Source: Pseudomonas_T sp032052615 (GTDB taxonomy: Bacteria > Pseudomonadota > Gammaproteobacteria > Pseudomonadales > Pseudomonadaceae). From it: a stretch of DNA of 45,231 nt. A program made the translations under genes and the position numbers. A model generated the notes under the pieces. The model saw only the letters and a list, made by a program, of their open reading frames with translations, did no database searches and was not told the DNA's origin. The stretch is taken from contig DAMBWF010000019.1 of NCBI GenBank assembly GCA_032052615.1, positions 1 to 45,231 of the forward strand, written 5' to 3'. Of the stretch, positions 1-8,528 are shown in pieces (the first letter of the stretch is position 1; every line of letters begins with the position of its first letter).

Positions 1-887
1 ATGCCCAGCAGCAGGATGATGGCCACCACGGCGATGAGGGTGGCGGCGATCGCCGTGGTGCGGAACTCGCTGAGCGCGGCATAGGCTTTTTCCTTGTCGA
101 TGGACAGGCCCACATACCAGCTCACCGAGGGCAGCCCCTTGACCGGCGAGAAGGTGACGATACGCTCGGCGCCCTCCCGGTTACGGGCCTCGTTGAGGGC
201 ATCGTTGATCGGCGGAGCCCCTTCCGGGTACAGCTCCTTGAGGTTCTTCAGTACCCGATCCTGATCGGGATGCACCAGCACCGTACCGTCGGCGCTGACC
301 AGGAAGGCATAGCCCATGCCCCCGAAATTGATGGAATTGAGAATGCGCGCGATGGTTTCCAGCTTCAGGTCGCCCGCCGCCACGCCCTGGGTACCGCCAC
401 TATTACCGACGGCCCTGGCGATGGTGATCAGCAGGCCATTGCTGCTGTCGGCGTCCATATAGGGCGGTGTCAGGGTGGTGGTGGAGTTGGCGGCCGCGCC
501 CTGGTACCAAGGCCGCGTCCGGGGATCGTAGCCTTCGGGCAGGGGGGTGTCGGGGGACTGCTGGTAGCCACCGTCCGCATGCCCGTAGTAGGCGTAGAGG
601 AAGGTGGACTTCATCGACTCGTGGCGCAGCGCCGTCAACACCGCTTCCGGACGGTCATCGGTGGAAACAGTCTGGGCCAGGTTCTCCACCAGCAGGATGC
701 GCCCACTCAACCAGTTCTGGATGTTGCTCGCGGTGATCGTTCCTATTTCCTGCAAGTAGCTCTTCAGTTCCGCCTGGATCGAGCGGCGCTGGAGGTAATC
801 GTTGTAGAGCGTGAAACAGCTGAACGCGGCGATCACGACCAGCGATGCCGCCAGGAGGATCTTGTGACTGAACCTGAGATTCTTCAT
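1..887 (-). CDS. Methyl-accepting chemotaxis protein, amino-acid sensing (PctA-like), partial
   Basis: N-terminal 295 residues of a transmembrane chemoreceptor; the HAMP and signalling domains lie beyond the left edge. The start ATG at 887 follows a GGGAAGGAAG ribosome site. One membrane helix spans about residues 8-28, then a periplasmic double-Cache domain to about residue 275, and a second helix begins at the window edge. The sensor carries the residues known to bind the amino and carboxyl groups of amino acids in PctA-type dCache domains: Y120, R125, W127, Y128, Y143, D145 and D173. By family knowledge such receptors steer flagellar swimming towards L-amino acids or related amines. The exact ligand cannot be read from the sequence. 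It follows xcpZ on the same strand after 145 bp and is probably a separate transcription unit. Confidence 0.9.
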   Translation of the reverse strand, partial: MKNLRFSHKILLAASLVVIAAFSCFTLYNDYLQRRSIQAELKSYLQEIGTITASNIQNWLSGRILLVENLAQTVSTDDRPEAVLTALRHESMKSTFLYAYYGHADGGYQQSPDTPLPEGYDPRTRPWYQGAAANSTTTLTPPYMDADSSNGLLITIARAVGNSGGTQGVAAGDLKLETIARILNSINFGGMGYAFLVSADGTVLVHPDQDRVLKNLKELYPEGAPPINDALNEARNREGAERIVTFSPVKGLPSVSWYVGLSIDKEKAYAALSEFRTTAIAATLIAVVAIILLLG

Positions 888-991
888 GTGCTTCCTTCCC
901 TTTAAGCTGGACGACTGCGGGGATGGGCCCGCCCTTCAACGCAAGGTATCTTTTCGCCTCTCACGCTATGCAGACCATAGTCGAGCGAAAT

Positions 992-1012
992 GGTCGCGAG
1001 GGTCGAGCGACC
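992..1012 (-). terminator. Possible terminator after xcpZ
   Basis: A six-base-pair inverted repeat (GGTCGC at 992-997 and GCGACC at 1007-1012, nine-base loop) lies 20 bases past the xcpZ stop. Only a short ATTT follows on the minus strand, so it is a weak candidate for an intrinsic terminator of the xcpR-Z operon. Confidence 0.3.
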
Positions 1013-1032
1013 GGATGCCGCAGCCACCGGGC

Positions 1033-1542
1033 TCATGCGCCCACCTTAAGGCTGACGCGGGCGGTCACCAGCCCTTGGTCGCCGCGGTCGAGACCGGCTT
1101 CCTGAATGGTCACCCCCTGTTCCTGCAACTGCACGAACCAGCGCAGCAGTTGCGGAAACGGCGCCGGCTGCAGGCTGGCCTGGATCCCAGCGTCGCCCTC
1201 GTTGTCCAGCCGCTCGATGGACAGGCCCTGCTCGGCGGCGGTGGCGGCTACTACCCCCTGGAGACGCGCGGGATCGAGGCTGGCGCGGATCGGCTGGTCC
1301 CGATGCTGACGCGCCAGAGGTGCCCGCGATTGCAGGTAGGCGTTCAATTGCCGCTGCTGTTCGAAATAGGTACGGGCTTGCTCGAGGCGACGCTCGGCCG
1401 GGCGCCAGAGCCCCAGGTAGAGCATGACCAGAACGAGGAACGCGCCGAGCAACGCCAGCGCCAGCCGGTCGCGGGGCGGCATCGCCTGCCAGCGCTGGGC
1501 GAGCGCGGCGCGCTGGGTGGAAAAGGGTAAGACTCTGTCCAT
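1033..1542 (-). CDS. xcpZ: Type II secretion protein GspM (XcpZ)
   Basis: A 169-residue bitopic inner-membrane protein. It has a short cytoplasmic segment, one membrane helix at about residues 27-46, a coiled stretch (about 48-80) and a periplasmic ferredoxin-like domain. GspM pairs with GspL to anchor the secretion ATPase to the assembly platform. Length and position as the last gene of the run fit XcpZ. The start lies one base from the xcpY stop (xcpY ends at 1544), so translation is probably coupled. No gspN follows, as is usual in Pseudomonas xcp loci. Confidence 0.93.
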   Translation of the reverse strand: MDRVLPFSTQRAALAQRWQAMPPRDRLALALLGAFLVLVMLYLGLWRPAERRLEQARTYFEQQRQLNAYLQSRAPLARQHRDQPIRASLDPARLQGVVAATAAEQGLSIERLDNEGDAGIQASLQPAPFPQLLRWFVQLQEQGVTIQEAGLDRGDQGLVTARVSLKVGA

Positions 1543-1543
1543 A

Positions 1544-2692
1544 TCAGCCTCCGATCACCAAGCGCGCGCTCACCCCGCCAGACTCGCGGCTGGCGGAGCC
1601 GAGCTGAACGGCCAGCCCGGCGCCGATCAAGCGTTCGCGCAATTGTTCCAAGTCCTCGAAGCCGGACGCCTGTACCTGCATCGCCAGGTCGCCCCGGCTG
1701 TCGCTGAAATCCAATTGCTGCACCTGCAGCCGCCCGTTGCCGCCGTTGAGCGCGGTGGCCGCCTGGTCCATCAGGCCCAACAGATGTCCCTGACCGGCCT
1801 CCTGGGTCGCTTCCAAGTGCTGATCGAACTGGGCGCGCAGGTTGATCAGGCGGGTATCGTCCGGGAACAGCTCGCGGTAGAGCGTCTCGCTGGCTTGGGC
1901 GTAGGCCTCGCCACGACGCTCCAGATGCCAGGCCTGGGCCAGGTTGAAGCCCCATTGCAGAACCAGCCAAAGGCCGGCCAACGCCAGAAGCGGGCGCCAC
2001 TGCCGCCAGCGCTGGTCACGCTCTCGAAGGTCGAACTCGGCCTGGGCCAGGTTGGCGCCGCCTGAGGCATGGGAGGCCAGCCAGGCGTATGGCTCGTCGA
2101 GCGACTGCCAGGTCTCGACCCCATTCAGGACCTGCCGCTCGGGCGCGGCATGGCCGTTGACCGGGGCCGGGCACTGGGCGGCCACATCCGCCCAATCGGC
2201 CTCTTGCAGGGCAAGGCGAGTGGCCAGCGCGCCGCCCAGCAGCCAGCGCCCCCCCAGCCAGAGCAGGTGGGTGCCCTCGGCCGGCAGCAAGTCGGCGTCG
2301 ACGTGAATCGCCCCCGGCTTCGCGCCCGCCTCGGCGGCCACGGCCAGCCAGTCGGCCAGCCAGTCACGCCGCACCGCATAGACGCGCTGGCGACCGTCGG
2401 GAAGGCTCCCCCCCAGCGCCAAGTGCATCCCCTCGACGTCCTCGGCGAGCAGTTCCTCCACCGCGAAGGGCAGCGCCTGGCGCAGCCAGCGGGCCTTTTG
2501 GGTCGGCAGTTGCAACGCGCAGGCGGTGACCGCCTCGACCGGCAGCACCAGGCGCCAACCTGAACCGGCCTGGGCCGCCGCCTCGGCGAACGGCAGGCTC
2601 GCCGCCTCGCCCCCTTGGAGCAGGAGCGCCGGGCAACTTCCCGAGGCGCCCTCACAAGCGGCCGGGGGCAGGAAAATGAAAGCCTGATTCAT
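1544..2692 (-). CDS. xcpY: Type II secretion protein GspL (XcpY)
   Basis: A 382-residue inner-membrane platform protein. The N-terminal two-thirds is the actin-like cytoplasmic domain that binds the ATPase GspE. A membrane helix lies at about residues 233-253 and is followed by a periplasmic ferredoxin-like domain that pairs with GspM. The length is that expected for XcpY. Its ATG overlaps the stop of xcpX by four bases (ATGA at 2689-2692). The protein is rich in Trp and Leu in the cytoplasmic part, as in other GspL. Call rests on domain layout and gene order. Confidence 0.93.
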   Translation of the reverse strand: MNQAFIFLPPAACEGASGSCPALLLQGGEAASLPFAEAAAQAGSGWRLVLPVEAVTACALQLPTQKARWLRQALPFAVEELLAEDVEGMHLALGGSLPDGRQRVYAVRRDWLADWLAVAAEAGAKPGAIHVDADLLPAEGTHLLWLGGRWLLGGALATRLALQEADWADVAAQCPAPVNGHAAPERQVLNGVETWQSLDEPYAWLASHASGGANLAQAEFDLRERDQRWRQWRPLLALAGLWLVLQWGFNLAQAWHLERRGEAYAQASETLYRELFPDDTRLINLRAQFDQHLEATQEAGQGHLLGLMDQAATALNGGNGRLQVQQLDFSDSRGDLAMQVQASGFEDLEQLRERLIGAGLAVQLGSASRESGGVSARLVIGG

Positions 2693-3696
2693 CCTTTCGG
2701 CTCCTCGATGGGCGCGGACGGAAAGGTGTCGCGCCCCAGATCACGAGACAGGACCTGCACGCGGCCATCGCCGCCGCGTTGCAGGACACTGACCAGGACC
2801 AGGCGACGCTCCGCGAGGCGAACCTCGCTGGTCACCTGGAAATACTGACTGCGGACCGCCAGGGCCATGCCTTCCAACTGGCCGATGCCGGCCAGCAGGG
2901 GCAGCGAGGTGAAGGCTTCCACGCTGGGGAAGCCCTGGCGCCCACGCAGGGTCACGATGGCCTGGGCCACCGCCGGGTCGAACACTTCGGAGAGGCTGGC
3001 CAGCACCGGGGCGCTGGCGGTATTAAGGTTGAGCGCCGCGCCCGACGGCAGCGCGGCCACGTAGGGGGCCAGCTTGCGGTAGTCGGCCTCCTTCATGTCG
3101 AGCAGCAGGCGCAGCTCGGAGATGTCCTTGAGCGGCCGGTTAGCGGCCCGATACGGCGGTGCCAGCAGCAGGTATTGGTCGTCCTCGGCACCGTTGACCC
3201 CGGTCATTTCCTGGTTGGGGTCGAGCCAGTCCAGCAAGCGTTGCGGGTAGAGCGTGGCGTCGATGCCCAAGCGGGTCAGCAGCCGCCGAAACTGCTTGAG
3301 AGCCTTCTGGTCCACCTGGGCGGCCCCGCCCTCCTCGCCCTGGCCGCCTTCCCGCAGAAGCGAATTGAGGTTGAAGCGCCCGTTGAGATCTTCGATGTGG
3401 ATGCGCAACTCGCCCCCGTCGTCCAGGGGAAACGAAATGCTCGGTTGCGCCCAGGGTTCGCCCAGGTGATCGATCTGCTGGGCCGCGTTGCCCTGGCGAA
3501 AGTCGCGCCGCAGCATGACCCGGGCCAGGGTTTCACCTCCCAAGGCGTACTGCCAGGCTTGACGGGTATGCAACTGGTTGGCGCTGGCGCGGATCGCCAG
3601 TTGCTGGCGCGCGATCAGGCCGGCGCAAACCACCGTGACCACGGCCACCACCAGCAGCACGGTCAACAGCGCGACGCCCCGCTGCGAGCGGCTCAT
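2689..3696 (-). CDS. xcpX: Type II secretion minor pseudopilin GspK (XcpX)
   Basis: A 335-residue minor pseudopilin, the large tip subunit. It has a short basic leader (MSRSQRG) and a hydrophobic helix directly after the predicted prepilin-peptidase cut (G|VALLTV), then a large periplasmic domain with helix-hairpin-helix-like segments (NLNTASAPVLASL near residue 223). Position +5 of the mature protein is Thr, not the Glu found in other pseudopilins. That is the known hallmark of GspK and fits its place at the pseudopilus tip above GspI and GspJ. The ATG overlaps the xcpW stop by four bases (3693-3696). Confidence 0.94.
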   Translation of the reverse strand: MSRSQRGVALLTVLLVVAVVTVVCAGLIARQQLAIRASANQLHTRQAWQYALGGETLARVMLRRDFRQGNAAQQIDHLGEPWAQPSISFPLDDGGELRIHIEDLNGRFNLNSLLREGGQGEEGGAAQVDQKALKQFRRLLTRLGIDATLYPQRLLDWLDPNQEMTGVNGAEDDQYLLLAPPYRAANRPLKDISELRLLLDMKEADYRKLAPYVAALPSGAALNLNTASAPVLASLSEVFDPAVAQAIVTLRGRQGFPSVEAFTSLPLLAGIGQLEGMALAVRSQYFQVTSEVRLAERRLVLVSVLQRGGDGRVQVLSRDLGRDTFPSAPIEEPKG

Positions 3697-4406
3697 GGCG
3701 CATTCTCCGGCGGCCCGCTGGGTGGGCCGCCGTTCGGTGGGACGTTGGGTATATCGTCCTGGCCTCCCGCGCCGTTGGCGCCCGGCGGCTCTTTCTTCTT
3801 GCCGTCCGCCAGGCGGATCAACCGGCGCAGTTCGCCATAGCGCCGATGGGTCAGTACCAACTCGACGGCCCGAGGCAGGCGCTCAAGCCGGTCGGAAGTA
3901 TCATCCGCGCGCGCAGGCCAGGCGGTTTGCCAGGCACCGTCCTTGTCCAGGTAACGCATCCGCAGCGCGGTCACGCCCTCCAGGGCTTGTTGAACCCGAG
4001 GCTGGCTGTCCTGGGCACGGTCGAGCACTTGCCAGTAACGGCGCTCCCAGACCTCGCCGGAGCGCTGCCAGCGCACCCGCTGGATCTGCGAGCGGACCGC
4101 GCCGGTGGGGTCGCGCCAGCCGAGACGGCTGAATTCAAGGGGCGCGGTGTCCTCGTCCTCGGCCAGGAAGGCTGGCAGCGACTCCCCGTAGGCATCGCGC
4201 ACCGGACGCGCCACCGCCTGCTGCAAATCGCGCTCGAACGCCGCGATGGCCCGTGTCACCTCGCGCAACTGGCGCTCCTGCTCACGGGTGCGGGTATCGG
4301 TGCGCAGCACGCTGTCGAGCATGTGATAGGTGGCCAGCCCCAGCAGGGCGAAGATCGCGATGGCGATCAGCAATTCGAGCAGGGTGAATCCTCGGGCGCG
4401 GCTCAC
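3693..4406 (-). CDS. xcpW: Type II secretion minor pseudopilin GspJ (XcpW)
   Basis: A 237-residue minor pseudopilin. I place the start at GTG 4406, which gives a leader MSRARG followed by FTLLELLIAIAIF with Glu at +5, the normal prepilin signal, and exactly the length I recall for P. aeruginosa XcpW. This GTG overlaps the xcpV stop (GTGA at 4403-4406). A much longer open frame reaches upstream to 4838, but it would bury the prepilin leader inside the protein and is discarded. The globular domain ends in a low-complexity Gly/Pro tail (GPPSGPPENAP). It forms the tip complex with XcpV and XcpX. Confidence 0.92.
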   Translation of the reverse strand: MSRARGFTLLELLIAIAIFALLGLATYHMLDSVLRTDTRTREQERQLREVTRAIAAFERDLQQAVARPVRDAYGESLPAFLAEDEDTAPLEFSRLGWRDPTGAVRSQIQRVRWQRSGEVWERRYWQVLDRAQDSQPRVQQALEGVTALRMRYLDKDGAWQTAWPARADDTSDRLERLPRAVELVLTHRRYGELRRLIRLADGKKKEPPGANGAGGQDDIPNVPPNGGPPSGPPENAP

Positions 4407-4795
4407 GTCTGCCCTCCCAGGAAGCCGACCAGACGCACCAGGGCGCGGTCGTCCAGCTTGCCGCCGGCGCCGCCACGCGACGGTCGCAAGGCCACCCAGA
4501 CGATGATCCGACGCATGTCCGGGTCGCTGGTGGCCTCCACCTGGGTTTGCCATTGCCAGCGGCGCCCGGCGAACTTCAGCTCGCCATTGGCGCGGCCATC
4601 GGCAGGCGGCGGGTCGGCCAGTTGCAATTCGCCGAGGCGATTGTCGGCGATCCACATGGCCAGGGTTTTGTCCTCCAGCCGCGCGGCGTTCTTCAGGCTG
4701 CTGCTGGCGGCGGTCAGCACGCTGGCGGCGACCAAGGCGAAAATCGCCAGGGCCACCATCACTTCCAGCAGGGTGAAGCCACGGGCCGCTTTCAT
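4403..4795 (-). CDS. xcpV: Type II secretion minor pseudopilin GspI (XcpV)
   Basis: A 130-residue minor pseudopilin with leader MKAARG, cut before FTLLEVMVALAIF, and Glu at +5. GspI is the nucleator of the pseudopilus tip. The length matches XcpV. The ATG overlaps the xcpU stop by four bases (4792-4795), which continues the coupled chain of the operon. Confidence 0.94.
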   Translation of the reverse strand: MKAARGFTLLEVMVALAIFALVAASVLTAASSSLKNAARLEDKTLAMWIADNRLGELQLADPPPADGRANGELKFAGRRWQWQTQVEATSDPDMRRIIVWVALRPSRGGAGGKLDDRALVRLVGFLGGQT

Positions 4796-5394
4796 CCACG
4801 CTCCGCCCTGTTTTCCACCCTGGGCAGGCGAAAGCCATCGCTGGAGAGCGCCAGCCGGGCGCCCTCGGCGCCGCGCTCGTTCAATTGCAGGCGGAACGGG
4901 GTGAACTCACCGCTGGACAGGATCAGCAATTGAGGCGCGTCGGCGGGCTTGGATTTGGAGGAGCGGGAGCTCTCGCCGGAACGCGCCGGCAGCACCAGGG
5001 CCTGGCCGTCCAACTCGAAGCGCAACTCGGCCCACTCGGGCAATCGATGGGCCTGCTCGCCCAGGGGAGCCCAGCGACCATCGTCCTCGAAACGCATCAC
5101 TTGGTAACGATCGCGCTCAAAGCGCACCCCATATTCGCGGTTATCGAGGACCGCCTCGTCGGCCAGCACGCCGATCAGCCCGGCAAGGCGCTCGGCCTCG
5201 TTGCGCAGCTCGCGACCTGGGCCGGCGATGCCAGTGCTGAAAGTGGTCAGGGCCACCAGGGTGCCGATGATCACGATCACCACCAGCAGCTCGATCAGGG
5301 TGAAGCCGAGCGACCGCCGTGCCGGCCCCGGGCGCGGCCCGCCAGGCTGAAGCCCGACGCGCGTCATGGCCGGGGGGCACGACGGGCCGGGCAT
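4792..5394 (-). CDS. xcpU: Type II secretion minor pseudopilin GspH (XcpU), start uncertain
   Basis: A minor pseudopilin of 200 residues if it starts at ATG 5394, or 191 if it starts at ATG 5367. The 5394 start forms a TAATG junction with the xcpT stop and has a GGGA motif upstream, so I prefer it. It gives an unusually long leader of about 30 residues, rich in Pro, Gly and Arg, before the cut site (SLG|FTLIELLVVIVII) with Glu at +5. Other GspH leaders have only about six residues. The body ends with the conserved LSSDGFRLPRVE segment. GspH sits at the junction between the tip complex and the pseudopilus shaft. Confidence 0.88.
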   Translation of the reverse strand: MPGPSCPPAMTRVGLQPGGPRPGPARRSLGFTLIELLVVIVIIGTLVALTTFSTGIAGPGRELRNEAERLAGLIGVLADEAVLDNREYGVRFERDRYQVMRFEDDGRWAPLGEQAHRLPEWAELRFELDGQALVLPARSGESSRSSKSKPADAPQLLILSSGEFTPFRLQLNERGAEGARLALSSDGFRLPRVENRAERG

Positions 5395-5816
5395 TACTTG
5401 TCCCAGTTGCCGATGTCGGCGTCGTTGTCGCTCCCGCCTTCCTTGCCGTCGGCGCCGAAGGAATACAGGTCGTAAGGCCCCTTGGTACCTGGCGACAGGT
5501 ACTGGTACGGGTTACCCCAGGGGTCGATGGGCAGCTTGCTCAGGTAGCCGTCCTTGTTCCAGTTCTTCGGCTGCGGGTTGCCGGTGGGTTTCTTCACCAG
5601 GGCTTCGAGCCCCTGCTGGGTGCTCGGGTAGGCGAAGTTGTCCAGCTTGTACATGTCCAGGGCGGCGGAAATGGCCTTGATGTCGCCGCGGGCGACGGTG
5701 ACCTTGGCCTGATCCGGGCGGTTCATGACCTGGGGTACCACCAGCGCGGCGAGAATGCCGAGGATCACGACGACGACCATGATCTCGATCAGGGTGAAAC
5801 CGGTTTGCTTGCGCAC
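5394..5816 (-). CDS. xcpT: Type II secretion major pseudopilin GspG (XcpT)
   Basis: A 140-residue major pseudopilin that builds the shaft pushing substrates through the secretin. It has leader MRKQTG, then FTLIEIMVVVVILGILAALV with Glu at +5. The C-terminal loop (SFGADGKEGGSDNDADIGNW) is the acidic Ca2+-binding loop of GspG proteins. A strong ribosome site (AAGGAG, seven bases before ATG) fits its need for high expression. It lies 13 bases after xcpS. Confidence 0.97.
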   Translation of the reverse strand: MRKQTGFTLIEIMVVVVILGILAALVVPQVMNRPDQAKVTVARGDIKAISAALDMYKLDNFAYPSTQQGLEALVKKPTGNPQPKNWNKDGYLSKLPIDPWGNPYQYLSPGTKGPYDLYSFGADGKEGGSDNDADIGNWDK

Positions 5817-5829
5817 GTGCTCGCTCCTT

Positions 5830-7041
5830 TTAGCTCACGAGTTGGTTCAATGACAGAATCGGCAGCAGTATCGCCAGTACGATCACCAGCACCACGGCTC
5901 CCATGAAGACCAGCATGAACGGCTCGAACAACCCGACCAGCAGCGCGATCTGCGCTCCCAGGTCGTTCTCTTGGTTGCGGGCCGTGCGTGCCAGCATCTT
6001 GTCCAGTTCGCCTGAGCGCTCGCCGCTGGCGATCATGTGCAGCATCATCGGCGGAAACTGGCCGCTGGCCTCCAAGGCCCGGGTCAGGCTGCCCCCCTCG
6101 CGCACCTTCTGCGCCGCCAACACCACGTCGGCGCGAATCACCCGGTTGGCGATCACTTCGGCGGCGATGCTCAGGGCTTCCACCAGGGGTACGCCGCTCT
6201 GGGTGAGGATCGCCAGGGTCGAGGCGAAGCGCGCGGTATCGGTGGAGCGCACCAGGCGCCCGACCAGCGGCACTCGCAACAGGGCCGCGTGCCAGCGGCG
6301 CCGGAGGGTCTCGTCCCGCAAGGCCATGCGCGCCGCGACGAAACCGCCGATGGCCAGCAGCACCGCCAGCCAGCCCCACTGTTTCACCAGGGCGCTCAGG
6401 GCGATCAGGCCCCGGGTCAGCGCCGGCAGGGTCTGCCCCGAATCGACGAACACCCGCACCACATCCGGTACTACATAGCCCAACAGGAAGCCGACGATGC
6501 CCAGGGAGGCAAGCATCAGGATCACTGGGTAGAGCAAGGCCAACTGGATTTTCTGCCGGGACTGCTGGCGTTGCTCGGTGTAGTCGGCCAGTTGCTCCAG
6601 CACCGGGCCCAGGTGGCCGGCATGCTCCCCGGCCGCGACGGTGGCACGGTACAGCTCGGGAAAGGCGGCGGGAAACTCCCTCAGGCTGCTGGCCAGGCTG
6701 TGCCCCTCCAAGACTTTCGCGCGGACCGCCAGCAACATCGATTGGATGCGCGCGGCGCTGGCCTGGGCCGCCGCCGCGCCAAGGGCTTCCTCGATGGGCA
6801 GCGCCGCCTGCACCAGGGTGGCCAACTGCCGGGTGACCAGGGCCAGGTCCCGGGCCGACAGGCCCCGGCCGAAGCTCAAGCGGCCGCCGGCATGCTCGCG
6901 GGTGCGAGTGGCCTTCACTTGCAGCGGCGCCAATTGGCGCTCGCGCAGCATCTGGCGCACCTGCCGGGCGCTGTCGGCCTCCAGCACCCCCTTCCGCTGG
7001 CGCCCTCGGGGATCGAGGGCGAGGTATTCGAAGGCGGCCAT
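5830..7041 (-). CDS. xcpS: Type II secretion inner-membrane platform protein GspF (XcpS)
   Basis: A 403-residue polytopic platform protein. The ATG at 7041 overlaps the xcpR stop (TAATG). Two cytoplasmic GspF domains are visible, at about residues 64-190 and 268-390, each followed by membrane segments (about 165-192, 223-241 and 368-397). GspF is thought to transmit movement of the ATPase to pseudopilin assembly. Length and motifs (GEHAGHLGPVLEQLADY, ASGERSGELDKML) are typical. A longer frame continues upstream but overlaps xcpR and has no similarity to the family. Confidence 0.96.
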   Translation of the reverse strand: MAAFEYLALDPRGRQRKGVLEADSARQVRQMLRERQLAPLQVKATRTREHAGGRLSFGRGLSARDLALVTRQLATLVQAALPIEEALGAAAAQASAARIQSMLLAVRAKVLEGHSLASSLREFPAAFPELYRATVAAGEHAGHLGPVLEQLADYTEQRQQSRQKIQLALLYPVILMLASLGIVGFLLGYVVPDVVRVFVDSGQTLPALTRGLIALSALVKQWGWLAVLLAIGGFVAARMALRDETLRRRWHAALLRVPLVGRLVRSTDTARFASTLAILTQSGVPLVEALSIAAEVIANRVIRADVVLAAQKVREGGSLTRALEASGQFPPMMLHMIASGERSGELDKMLARTARNQENDLGAQIALLVGLFEPFMLVFMGAVVLVIVLAILLPILSLNQLVS

Positions 7042-8528
7042 TATTCTTCCCGGGTCACGCGCAGGACTTCCTCGACCGTGGTGACGCCTTCGAGCACCTT
7101 GCGCTTGCCATCGTCGCGGATGCTCGGACCGAGGGTGCGGGCATGGCGGGTCATGGCCTGCTCGCCCGCGGCGCTGTGGATCAGGGTCCGCAGGTGGTCG
7201 TCGAACACCACCAGTTCGTAGATGCCGGTCCGGCCGCGATAGCCGTGCTGGTGGCAGTCCAGGCAACCCCGGGCCCGATAGAGAGTGGGCGCCTTGTCCA
7301 ACGGCAGGCCCAGCAGGGCGCACTCCGCCTCGTCGGCGACGTAGTCTTCCTTGCAGTTCGGGCAGAGCACCCGGACCAGACGCTGGGCCAGCACCCCCAA
7401 CAGCGAAGAGGACAGCAGGAACGGCTCGATGCCCATGTCCACCAGGCGGGTGATGGCGCCGATGGCGCTGTTGGTGTGCAGCGTGGACAGCACCAGGTGG
7501 CCGGTCAGGGACGCCTGCACGGCGATCTCGGCGGTCTCCTGGTCGCGAATCTCGCCCACCATCACCACGTCCGGGTCCTGCCGCAGGATCGCCCGCAGGC
7601 CGCGGGCGAAGGTCATGTCCACCTTGGGATTGACTTGGGTCTGGCCGATGCCTTCCAAGTGGTATTCGATGGGGTCTTCGACGGTAAGGATGTTGCGCGT
7701 GCGGTCGTTGAGAGTGGTCAGGCTGGCGTACAGGGTGGTGGTCTTGCCCGAGCCGGTGGGGCCGGTGACCAGCAGGATGCCATGGGGCTTGCGCACCGTT
7801 TCGTCCATCAATTGGCGGTCCCGGGCGCTCATGCCGAGGTGCTGCAGGGTCAGGCGGCCGGCCTGCTTGTCCAGCAGGCGCAGCACCACCCGCTCGCCGT
7901 TGGCCGAGGGCAGCGTCGACACCCGGATGTCCACCTCGCGCCCGCCTACCCGCAGGGAGATGCGGCCATCCTGGGGCACCCGCTTTTCGGCGATGTCCAG
8001 GCGCGCCATCACCTTGATCCGCGACACCAGCAGCGCCGCCAGCTCGCGCTTGGGCTCCAAGACCTCGCGCAGGATGCCGTCCACCCGGAAGCGCACCACC
8101 AGGCGCTTCTCGAAGGTTTCCAGATGAATGTCCGAGGCGTTGTCCTTGATCGCCTCGCCGAGGATCGCGTTGATCAGGCGGATGATCGGCGCGTCGTCCT
8201 CCTGCTCCAGCAGGTCCTCGGTCTCGGGCATCTGCTCGGCCAGCGCGGCGAGGTCGAGGCTGCCACCGAGGTCCTCGGCCAGTTGCATGGTGGCGGAGGA
8301 GTCGTGCTGGTAGGCCAGCGACATGGCGTGCTCGAAGGCCTCCGGCTCCAGCTCCTTGAGCGGCAGGTAGCGCCCGGCGAAGCGCCGCGCCTCGCTCAGC
8401 GCGACCAGGTCGACGCCGGGCCGGTGGGCCAGGCATGGGGCCGCGCCGTCCTGCAGCAGGACGCCGTGGCGTTTGGCGAATCCGAAGGGAAGACGGCGCA
8501 TCGGCGCTTCGAACAGAGGTGCATTCAT
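7041..8528 (-). CDS. xcpR: Type II secretion ATPase GspE (XcpR)
   Basis: A 495-residue cytoplasmic ATPase that powers pseudopilus assembly. Start ATG 8528 gives the family N-terminus MNAPLFEAPMRRLPF. An AAGG lies about ten bases upstream, and an in-frame ATG at 8537 is a close alternative. Visible parts are the N-terminal GspL-binding domain, the Asp box, Walker A at residues 256-263 (K262), Walker B in DPDVVMVGEIRD, the His box (LHTNSAIGAI) and a four-cysteine zinc module near the C-terminus (CPNC and CLDC). It is the first gene of the minus-strand xcp operon and is transcribed divergently from xcpP. Confidence 0.97.
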   Translation of the reverse strand: MNAPLFEAPMRRLPFGFAKRHGVLLQDGAAPCLAHRPGVDLVALSEARRFAGRYLPLKELEPEAFEHAMSLAYQHDSSATMQLAEDLGGSLDLAALAEQMPETEDLLEQEDDAPIIRLINAILGEAIKDNASDIHLETFEKRLVVRFRVDGILREVLEPKRELAALLVSRIKVMARLDIAEKRVPQDGRISLRVGGREVDIRVSTLPSANGERVVLRLLDKQAGRLTLQHLGMSARDRQLMDETVRKPHGILLVTGPTGSGKTTTLYASLTTLNDRTRNILTVEDPIEYHLEGIGQTQVNPKVDMTFARGLRAILRQDPDVVMVGEIRDQETAEIAVQASLTGHLVLSTLHTNSAIGAITRLVDMGIEPFLLSSSLLGVLAQRLVRVLCPNCKEDYVADEAECALLGLPLDKAPTLYRARGCLDCHQHGYRGRTGIYELVVFDDHLRTLIHSAAGEQAMTRHARTLGPSIRDDGKRKVLEGVTTVEEVLRVTREE

